Source of the DNA: Pseudorhodobacter sp. PARRP1
GTDB taxonomy: Bacteria; Pseudomonadota; Alphaproteobacteria; Rhodobacterales; Rhodobacteraceae
Assembly: GCA_002256245.1 (NCBI GenBank)
Contig: NKIU01000002.1
Span: forward strand, 434,001-498,000
Length of the DNA stretch: 64,000 nt
Direction: 5' to 3'
Shown: positions 54,261-62,604 of the stretch, one piece after another
Numbering within the stretch: the stretch's first letter is position 1
Layout: each line of letters starts with the position of its first letter
Notes under the pieces: generated by a model
Seen by the model: the letters and a program-made list of their open reading frames with translations, nothing else
The model's database searches: none
Told to the model about the DNA's origin: nothing
Program-made: the position numbers and the translations under genes

Positions 54261-56207
54261 TCAGATTGCCAGTTGCTGGCCCAATTCCACCACCCGGTTT
54301 GACGGCAGGCAGTAGAACGCCGTCGCATCCGAGGCCGATTTTGTCATCGAGATGAACACCCGCTCTTGCCAGAACGGCAGCCCGTGATTGCGCGCCGAGC
54401 GGAACGAGCGGCGGTTCAGGAAGAACGAGGTCGCCATGATGTCAAACTTCTCGCCCCTGCGCCGTGCCAGCGCCAGCGCGCGCGGCACGTTCGGGGTTTC
54501 CATATAGCCAAACATCAGCCTGATCCGCACGAAATTGCCCGACAGCCGCTCGATGGTGATGCGGTTTTCGTCATTCACCTTCGGCGTCGTGGCCACCCCC
54601 ACGGTGACGATGAAATTCTGGCTGTGCAGAACCCGGTTGTGTTTAAGGTTGTGCAACAGCGCCGAGGGCGCGGTATCGGGGTCTTGCGTCAGGAACACGG
54701 CGGTGCCCGGCACCTCGATCGGGTGGGATTTCTCCAGCATCTTGATCAGCTTGGGCAATTCCACCGCAGAATCATGCGCCTTGCGTTGCACATGCGCTGT
54801 GCCACGCACCCATGTCCAGATCAGGAAACACGAGGTCGCCGCCATCAGCACCGGCACATAACCGCCATCGGGCAGCTTGATCAGGTTGGCCGACAAGAAC
54901 ATCAACTCGATCACGAAAATCGGCAGCAGCACCGCCACCACGCCCCAAAGCGGCCATTTCCACGCCTTGCGGAACAGGATCGACGCAAGGATGGTGGTGA
55001 TCACCATATCCCCCGTCACCGCGATGCCGTAGGCCGAGGCCAGGTTCGACGACGACCCAAACGCCACCACCAGACACAGCACGCCAACCATCAAGATCAG
55101 GTTGACCTTGGGCAGATAGATCTGGCCCAACTGGGTCTCCGAGGTGTGGCGAATTTCAAACCGTGGCAGCAGACCCATCTGCACCGCCTGATGCATCATC
55201 GAGAACGCCCCGGAAATCACCGCCTGACTTGCGATGATGGTGGCGGCCACCGACAGCAGCACCAAAGGCAGCAGCAGAAAATCGGGGGCCATCAGGAAGA
55301 ACGGGTTTTCAGCCGCTTCCGGGTGCGACAGCACCAATGCGCCCTGGCCAAGATACGACAGCGTCAGCGCCGGAAACACCAGAAACGCCCAGGCCAGCCG
55401 GATTGGCCTGCGGCCAAAATGGCCCATGTCGGCATAAAGCGCCTCGCCCCCGGTCACCGCCAGAAAAACCGATCCCAGCACGAAGAACGACGCCGCGCCG
55501 TTGGTGATCAGGAACCCCGCCGCATGCACCGGATTGAACGCGGTCAGGATGCTCAGATCATCGCTCAGATGGTAAATCCCCATCACCGCCATCACCACGA
55601 ACCACGCCACCATGATCGGGCCAAACAAGATCGCCACCCGCTCGGTGCCTTGGCTTTGGAACAGGAACAACCCCAGAATGATCGCCAGCGTCAGCGGCAA
55701 CACGAAGGGCCCCATCGAGGGCGCGACAAGGTCCAAGCCTTCCACCGCCGACAAAACCGACATCGCAGGCGTGATCATCGCATCGCCGAAAAACAGCGAG
55801 ATCCCGATGACGCCAATCGCCAGCAGCCAGCCGGGCCGTTTGTTCAGCGCGCGCTGCACAAGTGCCACCAGTGACAGCGTGCCGCCTTCGCCCTTGTTGT
55901 CGGCCCGCATGATCAGCGCCACATATTTCACCGTCACAATCAGGATCAGCGTCCAGATCAGCAGCGAGATCACCCCGATCACATCGTCGCGAGACAGCCC
56001 ATCATAGCTGGCGGCGTGCAGCGATTCCCGCATAGCGTAAAGCGGACTGGTGCCGATATCGCCATAGACGACGCCAATGCAGCCAAGCACCAATTTCCCC
56101 AAGTTTTGTGGGGCGTGATGCTCGGGATGGGGTGGGACGGGGGTCGGGTTGGCAGCCCGATCGGTGGTTTCGTTTGGTGGGTTCATAACCTTCGACCGGA
56201 AACTCAT
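54261..56207 (-). CDS. kup: Low-affinity potassium transporter Kup
   Basis: 648 residues (641 if the ATG at 56186 is used). About twelve membrane segments, beginning LGKLVLGCIGVVYGDIGTSPLYAMRES, which is the Kup signature. The long cytoplasmic C-terminus includes VPGTAVFLTQDPDTAPSALLHNLKHN and ends with FYCLPSNRVVELGQQLAI. It mediates K+/H+ symport. Start choice is uncertain. Confidence 0.95.
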   Translation of the reverse strand: MSFRSKVMNPPNETTDRAANPTPVPPHPEHHAPQNLGKLVLGCIGVVYGDIGTSPLYAMRESLHAASYDGLSRDDVIGVISLLIWTLILIVTVKYVALIMRADNKGEGGTLSLVALVQRALNKRPGWLLAIGVIGISLFFGDAMITPAMSVLSAVEGLDLVAPSMGPFVLPLTLAIILGLFLFQSQGTERVAILFGPIMVAWFVVMAVMGIYHLSDDLSILTAFNPVHAAGFLITNGAASFFVLGSVFLAVTGGEALYADMGHFGRRPIRLAWAFLVFPALTLSYLGQGALVLSHPEAAENPFFLMAPDFLLLPLVLLSVAATIIASQAVISGAFSMMHQAVQMGLLPRFEIRHTSETQLGQIYLPKVNLILMVGVLCLVVAFGSSSNLASAYGIAVTGDMVITTILASILFRKAWKWPLWGVVAVLLPIFVIELMFLSANLIKLPDGGYVPVLMAATSCFLIWTWVRGTAHVQRKAHDSAVELPKLIKMLEKSHPIEVPGTAVFLTQDPDTAPSALLHNLKHNRVLHSQNFIVTVGVATTPKVNDENRITIERLSGNFVRIRLMFGYMETPNVPRALALARRRGEKFDIMATSFFLNRRSFRSARNHGLPFWQERVFISMTKSASDATAFYCLPSNRVVELGQQLAI

Positions 56208-56274
56208 GCAGACCTGCTGACTATACCGACTGCGCTTAAAGGTCCAGCGTTACACGAAGCGCCCTTACGCGACG

Positions 56275-56964
56275 CTACGGCAGTGACGGGGGCAGCGCGG
56301 GGGCAGCGACGGGGGCAGCGACGGGGGCAGCGGCGGGGGCAGCGGCGGGGGCTAGCAGTTTGGTGAACAAAATCTGCAAGAAGGCTCCAGCCTCGGCGAA
56401 AGGGTCGTGACCCGGCCCCAAGACCGCGCGCACCTGCACGTCAAAATCAGCGTAATGCTGCGTCATCGCCCAGATCGAGAAGATCAGATGCACCGGCGGC
56501 AGTCGGGCAATGCGCCCCTGATCCATCCACGCCTGCAACACCGCCGCCTTTTCATCCACCAGCGTTTTCAGATCGCCCTCGATCACCTCGCGCATCCGCG
56601 GCGCACCTTGCAGCATCTCATTGGCAAACAAGCGGCTTTCGCGGGGGAAATCGCGCGACAGTTCCAGCTTGCGGCGCACATAGGCCATGATTTCGGCCAC
56701 CGGATCGCCATCGGGGTCCATCGCGCGGAGCGGGTCCAGCCAGCTGTGCAGCAACTGGTTCAGCAGGGCGGTGTGCACGGCTTCTTTCGACGGGAAATAA
56801 TACAGCAGGTTCGGCTTGGACAGCCCCGCCACCTCGGCAATCTGATCCAGCGTCGCGCCGCGAAACCCCTGCTGCGAGAACACATCCAGCGCCGCATCCA
56901 GAATCGTGGTCGAGTTGCGCGCCTGTATCCGGGTTCGGGGTTTGGTCATTGCATCGGCCGCCAT
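56275..56964 (-). CDS. rutR: TetR family regulator RutR
   Basis: About 229 residues; starts at 56970 (GTG), 56964 and 56949 are possible, and AAGG favours 56964. The DNA-binding part ILDAALDVFSQQGFRGATLDQIAEVAGLSKPNLLYYFPSKEAV is close to E. coli RutR, as is LELSRDFPRESRLFANEMLQGAP and LIFSIWAMTQHYADF in the ligand domain. RutR senses uracil. The last 22 residues form an Ala-Pro-Val repeat tail coded by a 12-bp tandem repeat. A second RutR-like protein lies at 60182. Confidence 0.88.
   Translation of the reverse strand: MAADAMTKPRTRIQARNSTTILDAALDVFSQQGFRGATLDQIAEVAGLSKPNLLYYFPSKEAVHTALLNQLLHSWLDPLRAMDPDGDPVAEIMAYVRRKLELSRDFPRESRLFANEMLQGAPRMREVIEGDLKTLVDEKAAVLQAWMDQGRIARLPPVHLIFSIWAMTQHYADFDVQVRAVLGPGHDPFAEAGAFLQILFTKLLAPAAAPAAAPVAAPVAAPALPPSLP
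56287..56351. repeat. 12-bp tandem repeat in the 3' end of rutR
   Basis: About five units of the type GGGGGCAGCGAC/GGC run head to tail at the 3' end of the rutR coding strand. They encode an APAA/APVA tail and keep the frame, so the number of units can vary without breaking the gene. Confidence 0.85.
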
Positions 56965-57114
56965 CTGCACCTTGGGGGGCTAGGGTGGCGTATTCTTTGG
57001 CAGATTGTAAACCCCAATCGGCACGCGGCTTGACGCGCAGCGCCGTTGGCTTAGGGGAAATGTCTTCGGAGAAATCGACATCATCCTTGATAATCTGGCG
57101 TCCTTCATATTCTG

Positions 57115-57322
57115 GCGAAGGCCACCGCCTTCGCCATGCGCTGCGGGTGCCGCTGAAACCGCCGGGCCTGAATGGCCCGGCCAGCGCCCGACCCCGCCTT
57201 GGCGGGCGCTTCTCGCCCGCCGGGTCGGGCGCTGGCCTCAACTGGTTTCGCGTTGAGGTGACTTCAGGGGCAAACCGTCCGCACGGGCGGGGAAACGCGG
57301 TGCGTTTCCTGTCTCCGCCCGA
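57115..57322 (+). repeat. Multi-hairpin repeat (family ii), copy 5
   Basis: Full copy in the spacer 56971-57423, which has no gene. CGAAGGCCACCGCCTTCG comes first. GTGCCGCTGAAACCGCCGGG follows, with CCGGGCC-GGCCCGG. The nested arms GGCCAGCGCCCGACCC / GGGTCGGGCGCTGGCC come next, and GGGAAACGC/GCGTTTCC is last. The upstream GATAATCTGGCG is shared with copy 1. Confidence 0.88.
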
Positions 57323-57423
57323 CTCTCTGCCCTACTCTCCGTCCTGACCCGGGCGCAGGCTTGCGCGTGAATGCCAATCGGCTCTAGGGTTGCAGCGCAA
57401 AACTTGCCGCCGAAGGAAACCCC

Positions 57424-57708
57424 ATGCGCCCGCAATGCACCGCCACCCAACTGGTTGATGACGACCGCGTGCGCGTCACCCGGTTTGATTTCGCGCCGGG
57501 GGCCGAAACCGGATGGCACCGGCACAGCATGGATTATGTGATCACCGCCATCACCGATTGTCACATGCTGCTGGAAGACCCGGATGGCAGCACAAGGCAG
57601 GTGCTGGTCCCCGCAGGCACCGCTTATCGGCGCGCCGAAGGGGTCGAGCATAACGTGATCAATGATGGCGATCAGGTGATGCGCTTTGTCGAGGTCGAGC
57701 TGAAATAG
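57424..57708 (+). CDS. Small cupin protein
   Basis: 94 residues from the ATG at 57424, with AAGGA seven bases upstream. A single cupin barrel: FAPGAETGWHRHSMDYVI (cupin motif 1) and AYRRAEGVEHNVINDGD (motif 2 with H). Metal ligands are two His and one Glu-like residue. Substrate unknown. It is a single gene flanked by repeats. Confidence 0.85.
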   Translation: MRPQCTATQLVDDDRVRVTRFDFAPGAETGWHRHSMDYVITAITDCHMLLEDPDGSTRQVLVPAGTAYRRAEGVEHNVINDGDQVMRFVEVELK

Positions 57709-57763
57709 CCCATCCCGCACTACATCTTGTGGTCGAAATTCGCCCAAACACACCCTACAGAGA

Positions 57764-57815
57764 TTTGTCCCCGCGGGGACAAAAGTTCAGGCGATGTTGT
57801 CCCCGCGGGGACAGC
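57764..57815. repeat. GTCCCCGCGGGGAC palindromes (family iv), copies 4 and 5
   Basis: Two copies of the 14-bp palindrome lie 18 bases apart (57766-57779 and about 57798-57811). The first is preceded by CCTACAGAGATTT as at 33563. They lie between convergent genes. Confidence 0.85.
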
Positions 57816-57849
57816 CGAAACCCTGGCCTTTGCGGCGCTGCGTCCGGGC

Positions 57850-58299
57850 TTAGCCAGCCAGCATTGCCTTGATCGCGGCCACCACCAGCGCGTGATCCTC
57901 TGCCTGTGGCAGCCCCGAAACCGTCGCACAGGCCACCACGCCGACTCCGCTGACCCGGATCGGCACAGCACCACCGTGGTCGGCATAATCGGCATCCGCC
58001 AAGCCATTGCGGGCCAGCGTGTGGCCATTGTCGCGGTTGCGCGCGCCCACCAGAAATGACGGCAGTTGAAACAGCAGCGCGGTATTGCTTTTGCGCCGCG
58101 CCCACAGATCATTCAGCGGCGCCGATCCCGGCAGGGCTGCGTGAAAAAACACCCGATCCGCGCTGCGGATGTTGATCACCACCGGGGCGCTGCCCGCCAT
58201 TTGCCCCAGCTTTTGCCCCAAGGCCCAAGCCTCTGCCTCGGCAAAGCGGGGGAAGGTCAGGCTGGCGTATTCGGCCTCTAGCGCGGCTGCGGTGGTCAT
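57850..58299 (-). CDS. HbpS/GlcG-like haem-degrading domain protein
   Basis: 149 residues. The sequence PVVINIRSADRVFFHAALPGSAPLNDLWARRKSNTALLF followed by LFQLPSFLVGARN and GLPQAEDHALVVAAIKAML fits the haem-degrading (DUF336) family. A His in HAALPG and hydrophobic pocket residues are present. The role is uncertain, as members include haem-binding sensors. It is the last gene of a minus-strand set with a glycosyltransferase and an FkbM methyltransferase. Confidence 0.85.
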   Translation of the reverse strand: MTTAAALEAEYASLTFPRFAEAEAWALGQKLGQMAGSAPVVINIRSADRVFFHAALPGSAPLNDLWARRKSNTALLFQLPSFLVGARNRDNGHTLARNGLADADYADHGGAVPIRVSGVGVVACATVSGLPQAEDHALVVAAIKAMLAG

Positions 58300-58311
58300 G
58301 TCAGGCTCCGG

Positions 58312-59205
58312 TCAGAATTGATCTTGGATGCGGTCGGGCAACCGATAAGTCTTGCGGTTGTGCAGGCGGTCATGCCGCCAGATGCCAGCCTGCGGATCGT
58401 GGTGCCAACTGTCAATGATGCGACGGCGCTGCCAGCCAAAGCTGAAGTCATTCTCTAACGGCGGGCCAGCATCGACAAAGCTTTGCAGAAAATCGGTCAT
58501 ATCCTGCGCGCCTTTCAGCCAGCCCGCGCCCGCCACCTCGGCCCCCTTGGCGGCCCCCGGCTGCATCATCGCCTGACGGCTGGCTTGGCGGCCCCGCAGC
58601 ATGTCGTGATCGACAAAACGCAGATGAAACAGCAACAGGGCAGGGTCGAGGGTAAGTGTCGGATAGTCCGAATAATGCCCGCCAATGCTCCAGTTGATCG
58701 GCGTTGCGGTGATGCAGGGCTTGCAGTAACTCGCGTTGATCCGGCCAAACCGCCGCTGCGCCAGCACCGGGCGGGCAGGGTCAAACGCCTCGGCCTCCAG
58801 ATCAATGCGGTGCAGCAGTTCAATCGCGAAGGGAGAGATCACCCCCACCGCGCGCGCCCGTCCGATATGGCCCAGCAGATCACCGCCCTGCGCCGGATCG
58901 GCCAGCAAAATCTCATCCACATCGTTGAACACCACCACGCCAAAGCGCTGCAACAGCGTGTTGGCGAACAGCGAAATCATCCGCCAGCGCGCCACATCCC
59001 ACCCCGGCCCCAGCGTGACGCTGGGCAGGCGGATCACCTGACACCCCTCAGCCTCGGGCGGGATCACCCGGTGCAGCCCATCCACCAGAATGAACAACTG
59101 CGCTTTCGGCACAAAGCGGGCGTAATAGTTGATCCAGATCGGCAGGAAGATCGGCTCATCGCCGACCATCGTGGCAAAGGCAATGTCGCAGGCGGGCGGC
59201 GTCAT
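58312..59205 (-). CDS. Glycosyltransferase, GT2-like (GT2_4 type)
   Basis: 297 residues. The N-terminal FATMVGDEPIFLPIWINYYARFVPKAQLFILVDG and NDVDEILLADP (a D-x-D-like motif) place it in the glycosyltransferase family with DUF4422-type relatives. The C-terminal half contains HLRFVDHDMLRGRQAS. Sugar and acceptor are not known. Spaced 12 bp from the next gene and 3 bp from the FkbM gene, so they form one transcript. Confidence 0.82.
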   Translation of the reverse strand: MTPPACDIAFATMVGDEPIFLPIWINYYARFVPKAQLFILVDGLHRVIPPEAEGCQVIRLPSVTLGPGWDVARWRMISLFANTLLQRFGVVVFNDVDEILLADPAQGGDLLGHIGRARAVGVISPFAIELLHRIDLEAEAFDPARPVLAQRRFGRINASYCKPCITATPINWSIGGHYSDYPTLTLDPALLLFHLRFVDHDMLRGRQASRQAMMQPGAAKGAEVAGAGWLKGAQDMTDFLQSFVDAGPPLENDFSFGWQRRRIIDSWHHDPQAGIWRHDRLHNRKTYRLPDRIQDQF

Positions 59206-59208
59206 GCG

Positions 59209-60105
59209 TCAGCGCCGCCGTTCGCTGCGCAGGGCCTCTGGCATCCGGTCCACATACTGCCCCGGCAGATCGCCCGAAATCACACCCCGCGCCACCAGTG
59301 CATCCAGACAATACAGCACCAGCGAATGGCTGTGAAACACGCCTGCGCCCAAGATGGCCTGATGCTTCAACTGCTCATCACTATACTGCGCCACCTCGGC
59401 GATATTGCGCAGATAGACGCCGTCACCGTCAATCAACTGATCGGTCAACTTCTTCGCCTTCAACCGCCGCGCCTGCGAGTTGGCCAGCATATAGCCCTTG
59501 TTGAACATGAACTTGTGCAGGTAAAACCCCTGCCGCCGCAACTCGGTATCGACCCCGCCCAGCATCGGCTCGCCATGGTAAAGCCGCATATAGCGCAATT
59601 CGACCATCACCGAGATGCAGCCCTGCATCACCCGCTCGGCCCCCTGAAACACCAGATTTTCCGCGCCCTGAATGTCGATCTTCAGCAGATCGAATTCGGG
59701 CAAGTCGGTGGTCTGATCCAGCGCCACCGTGTCCATTGAAACGGTTTCCCGCACCCGCGCCATGCCCATCTCATTCACCATCGCCATAGTGGGCACGTAA
59801 GGGTCAAAGATTGAGGTCATGCCCGAGGATTTGTAAATCCGCAGGCTCAGCGTCTCGCCCGTGCCAACCGCGAAGGGGAAGTAGGTCTCATCCGGCCCCT
59901 TGTTCTTTTGCAACTCGGCAAAGGCGGCGGCTTGCGGCTCAAACCCCACCACCTTGCAGCCACCCACCCGCAACAAGTCTGCATAATCCGGCGCATAGAT
60001 CGGGTTGGCCCCGACATCGACAATCGTGGTCTTGCGCGCCGGGGCCAGCGCCGCGATCAGCCAAGTCAGGGTATCCACCGGGGTTTCGCCGTCTTGTCCG
60101 TCCAT
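59209..60105 (-). CDS. FkbM family methyltransferase
   Basis: 298 residues from the ATG at 60105 (a TTG at 60135 is an alternative). The SAM site TTIVDVGANPIYAPDY and VVGFEPQAAAF, plus LKIDIQGAENLVFQGAERVMQG, are typical of FkbM O-methyltransferases, which often modify sugars. Followed closely by a glycosyltransferase, so surface glycan modification is a fair guess. Confidence 0.88.
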   Translation of the reverse strand: MDGQDGETPVDTLTWLIAALAPARKTTIVDVGANPIYAPDYADLLRVGGCKVVGFEPQAAAFAELQKNKGPDETYFPFAVGTGETLSLRIYKSSGMTSIFDPYVPTMAMVNEMGMARVRETVSMDTVALDQTTDLPEFDLLKIDIQGAENLVFQGAERVMQGCISVMVELRYMRLYHGEPMLGGVDTELRRQGFYLHKFMFNKGYMLANSQARRLKAKKLTDQLIDGDGVYLRNIAEVAQYSDEQLKHQAILGAGVFHSHSLVLYCLDALVARGVISGDLPGQYVDRMPEALRSERRR

Positions 60106-60181
60106 CACGCCACACCGTTTCCAATAGGGATACAATCCCCCCGATATCTGCGAAAATCGTTAAGACGGCAAGAAAAACCCG

Positions 60182-60811
60182 TCAAACAGCACCAATCCCG
60201 CGCAGGATCATGGTCTTGACGCTGTCCTTCGCCGCGCGCCATTGGGCATCGCTCAACGGTCCGCCGTTCAGCGTCTCAATCTGATGGCCGAAATCGGCAT
60301 AATGCTGCGTCGCGGCCCACAGCATGTAAAGCAGGTGATCGGGGTTGACCGGAGCCATCAGGCCGGCATCAATCCAGCCTTTGATCAGTGCCGTTCTGCC
60401 AGCCGTCCAATCGCGCAGCGTGGTTTCCAGATAATCCTGAATAACGGGCGCGCCATGCATCACCTCGGACGCCCAGACCTTCGATCCATCAGGATGCCTG
60501 CGCGAAATCTCCATCTTGGCGTCAATATAAGCCCCGATGCCTTCCACCGGGCCGGGCGCGTTGTCCATGCTTTGCGCCGCATGCAGCCAGATGTCGAAGA
60601 TGTTCGACACCACCTTGCGGTAAAGTTCTTCCTTGGTGGCAAAGTAATAATGCAGGTTTGCTTTCGGCAAGCCCGCTACATCGGCGATCAGTTGCATCGT
60701 GGCACCACCAAAGCCTGCCTCGGCAAAGACTTTCTCGGCTGCCTGTAAAATCAGCGCCTCATTCTGCTGGCGGATCTCATTGCGCCGCAACGGGCGAAGG
60801 GCTTCGGACAT
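60182..60811 (-). CDS. TetR family regulator, RutR-like, of pyrimidine genes
   Basis: 209 residues. The N-terminal HTH (LILQAAEKVFAEAGFGGATMQLIADVAGLPKANLHYYFATKEELY) and the C-terminal domain (MEISRRHPDGSKVWASEVMHGAPVIQDYL, LLYMLWAATQHYADFGHQIETL) are close to RutR and to the product of 56275. It is divergent from the hydrolase and dihydropyrimidinase genes, with two RutR-type boxes between, so it likely represses them until a pyrimidine ligand binds. Confidence 0.9.
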   Translation of the reverse strand: MSEALRPLRRNEIRQQNEALILQAAEKVFAEAGFGGATMQLIADVAGLPKANLHYYFATKEELYRKVVSNIFDIWLHAAQSMDNAPGPVEGIGAYIDAKMEISRRHPDGSKVWASEVMHGAPVIQDYLETTLRDWTAGRTALIKGWIDAGLMAPVNPDHLLYMLWAATQHYADFGHQIETLNGGPLSDAQWRAAKDSVKTMILRGIGAV

Positions 60812-60834
60812 CTGCTTTGGCCTTCAGATTTTCG

Positions 60835-60884
60835 TTGACCGCTTGGTCAGGTTGTATCAGCCTTCTGTCTGACCATATGGTCAG
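60835..60884. promoter_or_regulatory. Two RutR-type operators between regulator and pyrimidine genes
   Basis: CTGACCATATGGTCAG at 60869-60884 is a perfect 16-bp palindrome, and TTGACCGCTTGGTCAG at 60835-60850 is an imperfect one, 34 bp away. Both resemble the RutR consensus TTGACCA-N2-TGGTCAA. They lie between the divergent starts at 60811 and 60939. Confidence 0.75.
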
Positions 60885-60938
60885 GAAAAGATTCGCAGCA
60901 AGCGAGATCTGGGGCAACGTCCCCGCAGGGAGTTTACG

Positions 60939-62186
60939 ATGACGATTGGCGCAAATCAGCGGATCAATGCAGCACGCCTGTGGGACAGCCTTGATGCAAT
61001 GGCCCAGATCGGCCCCGGCGTGGCGGGCGGCAACAACCGCCAGACCCTGACCGATGCCGATAGCGCAGGCCGCCATTTGTTCGCGGGTTGGTGCGCTGCT
61101 GCTGGCATGACGATGGGCGTCGATACCATGGGCAACATGTTCGCCACCCGCGCAGGCACCGACCCCGATGCTTTGCCGGTCTATATGGGCAGCCACCTCG
61201 ACACCCAACCCACCGGAGGCCGCTACGATGGCGTGCTGGGCGTGCTGGGCGCGTTGGAGGTGGTGCGCACGATCAACGACATGAATATCCAGACCAAGCA
61301 CCCGATCGTGGTGACAAACTGGACCAATGAGGAGGGCGCGCGGTTTGCGCCTGCCATGCTGGCAAGTGGCGTCTTCGCGGGCCTGCACACCCAAGACTAC
61401 GCCTATAACCGCACCGATATGGACGGCCTGCGCTTTGGTGATGAACTCGCGCGCATCGGCTGGGTCGGCACCGAGGTTGTCGGCGCGCGCAAAATGCACG
61501 CCATGCTGGAATTGCATATCGAGCAGGGGCCAATTCTGGAAGCCGAGGGCAAGGAAATCGGCGTCGTCACTCATGGCCAAGGCCTGTGGTGGCTGGAAAT
61601 CACCCTGACCGGGCGCGATGCGCACACTGGCTCCACCCCGATGAACATGCGGGTGAACGCAGGCTTAGGGATGGCCCGGATCACCGAACGCGTCCACCAA
61701 ATCGCCATGGGGCATCAGCCGGGCGCCGTAGGGGCGGTGGGGCAGGTCAAGGTGTTCCCGAACTCCCGCAACGTGATCCCCGGCAAAGTGATCTTCACCG
61801 TCGATATCCGCTCCCCCGATCAAACCAAACTCGACCTGATGCGCGGCGAGGTCGAACGCGCCGCCCACGCCGTCGCCGCCGAGTTGGGCCTCGGCTGCTC
61901 CATCGAGGCTGTCGGCCATTTCGACCCGGTGACCTTCGATGCAAACCTCGTGAACATCGTCCGCCAATCCGCTGAAAAGCTAGGCTATTCCCATATGGAC
62001 ATCATCTCAGGCGCAGGCCACGACGCCTGCTGGATCAACCGCGTCGCGCCGACGGTGATGGTGATGTGCCCCTGCGTCGGTGGCCTGTCGCACAACGAAG
62101 CCGAGGAAATCTCCCCGGAATGGGCAGCGGCAGGCACAGACGTTCTGCTGCACGCGGTGCTGGAAGTGGCGGGGGTGGTGGGGTGA
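60939..62186 (+). CDS. Zn-dependent amidohydrolase, beta-ureidopropionase/N-carbamoyl amino acid hydrolase type
   Basis: 415 residues of the M20 family. Metal ligands are visible in GSHLDTQPTGGRYDGVLG (H86, D97) and NEEGARFAPAMLASG. HIEQGPILE and the C-terminal GAGHDACWINRVAPTVMVMCPCVGGLSHNEAE complete the site. Near relatives hydrolyse N-carbamoyl-beta-alanine, allantoate or N-carbamoyl-L-amino acids; the next real pathway gene is dihydropyrimidinase, so beta-ureidopropionase is the most likely role. The GIY-YIG element separates it from that gene. Confidence 0.92.
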   Translation: MTIGANQRINAARLWDSLDAMAQIGPGVAGGNNRQTLTDADSAGRHLFAGWCAAAGMTMGVDTMGNMFATRAGTDPDALPVYMGSHLDTQPTGGRYDGVLGVLGALEVVRTINDMNIQTKHPIVVTNWTNEEGARFAPAMLASGVFAGLHTQDYAYNRTDMDGLRFGDELARIGWVGTEVVGARKMHAMLELHIEQGPILEAEGKEIGVVTHGQGLWWLEITLTGRDAHTGSTPMNMRVNAGLGMARITERVHQIAMGHQPGAVGAVGQVKVFPNSRNVIPGKVIFTVDIRSPDQTKLDLMRGEVERAAHAVAAELGLGCSIEAVGHFDPVTFDANLVNIVRQSAEKLGYSHMDIISGAGHDACWINRVAPTVMVMCPCVGGLSHNEAEEISPEWAAAGTDVLLHAVLEVAGVVG

Positions 62187-62205
62187 GCCTTTTCCCCAAA
62201 CCCGA

Positions 62206-62578
62206 CGCCGCCCCGGACGTGATCCGGGGCCTCGACCCGAAGGGCGCATCCGATGGGATATTTCGTCTACATCATGGGCTCGCGTCCCGGCGGTGCGCTT
62301 TACACCGGGTCCACCAACAACCTGCGCCGCAGGGTCGAAGAACACCGCGCAAAACTGCTGCCCGGTCATACCGCCAAATACAACATCACGCATCTCTATT
62401 GGTTCGAAGAATGGCCGACCTATCACGAAGCCATGGAGCGCGAATTGCGGATCAAGGGCTGGAAGCGGGCGTGGAAAGACAAACTGATACTGGATGCAAA
62501 CCCGGAATGGCGCGACGTTTCTGCGGATATTCCGTTCTGAGCAATGAAACGAGGCCCCGGATCAAGTCCGGGGCGGCG
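62206..62578. mobile_element. GIY-YIG gene enclosed by family i palindrome arms
   Basis: The left arm 62206-62233 and right arm 62551-62578 are 28-bp inverted repeats with one mismatch, and match the arms of copies A, B and C. In those copies the arms are 12-14 bp apart; here 317 bp lie between, almost all taken by one nuclease ORF that starts 20 bp after the left arm and ends 10 bp before the right arm. Gene and repeats together look like one mobile unit. Confidence 0.75.
62253..62540 (+). CDS. Small GIY-YIG nuclease
   Basis: 95 residues. The GIY-YIG core is GYFVYI...ALYTGSTNNLRRRVEEH; an arginine follows the second tyrosine motif as expected, and Glu in YHEAMERELRIKGWKR is the metal-binding glutamate. 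This single-domain UPF0213-like type has no extra DNA-binding domain. It interrupts the two pyrimidine catabolic genes and lies within a palindrome loop. The biological role is unknown; homing or repeat-mobilising activity is possible. A weak AGGG precedes the ATG. Confidence 0.9.
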   Translation: MGYFVYIMGSRPGGALYTGSTNNLRRRVEEHRAKLLPGHTAKYNITHLYWFEEWPTYHEAMERELRIKGWKRAWKDKLILDANPEWRDVSADIPF

Positions 62579-62604
62579 TGGGATAGGTTGAGGAATTGCG
62601 CAAA

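Noticed and set aside
54366-55874. 502-codon plus-strand frame opposite kup
   Set aside because: Composition is dominated by His, Arg and Gln, as expected of the complement of a membrane protein gene; no ribosome site.
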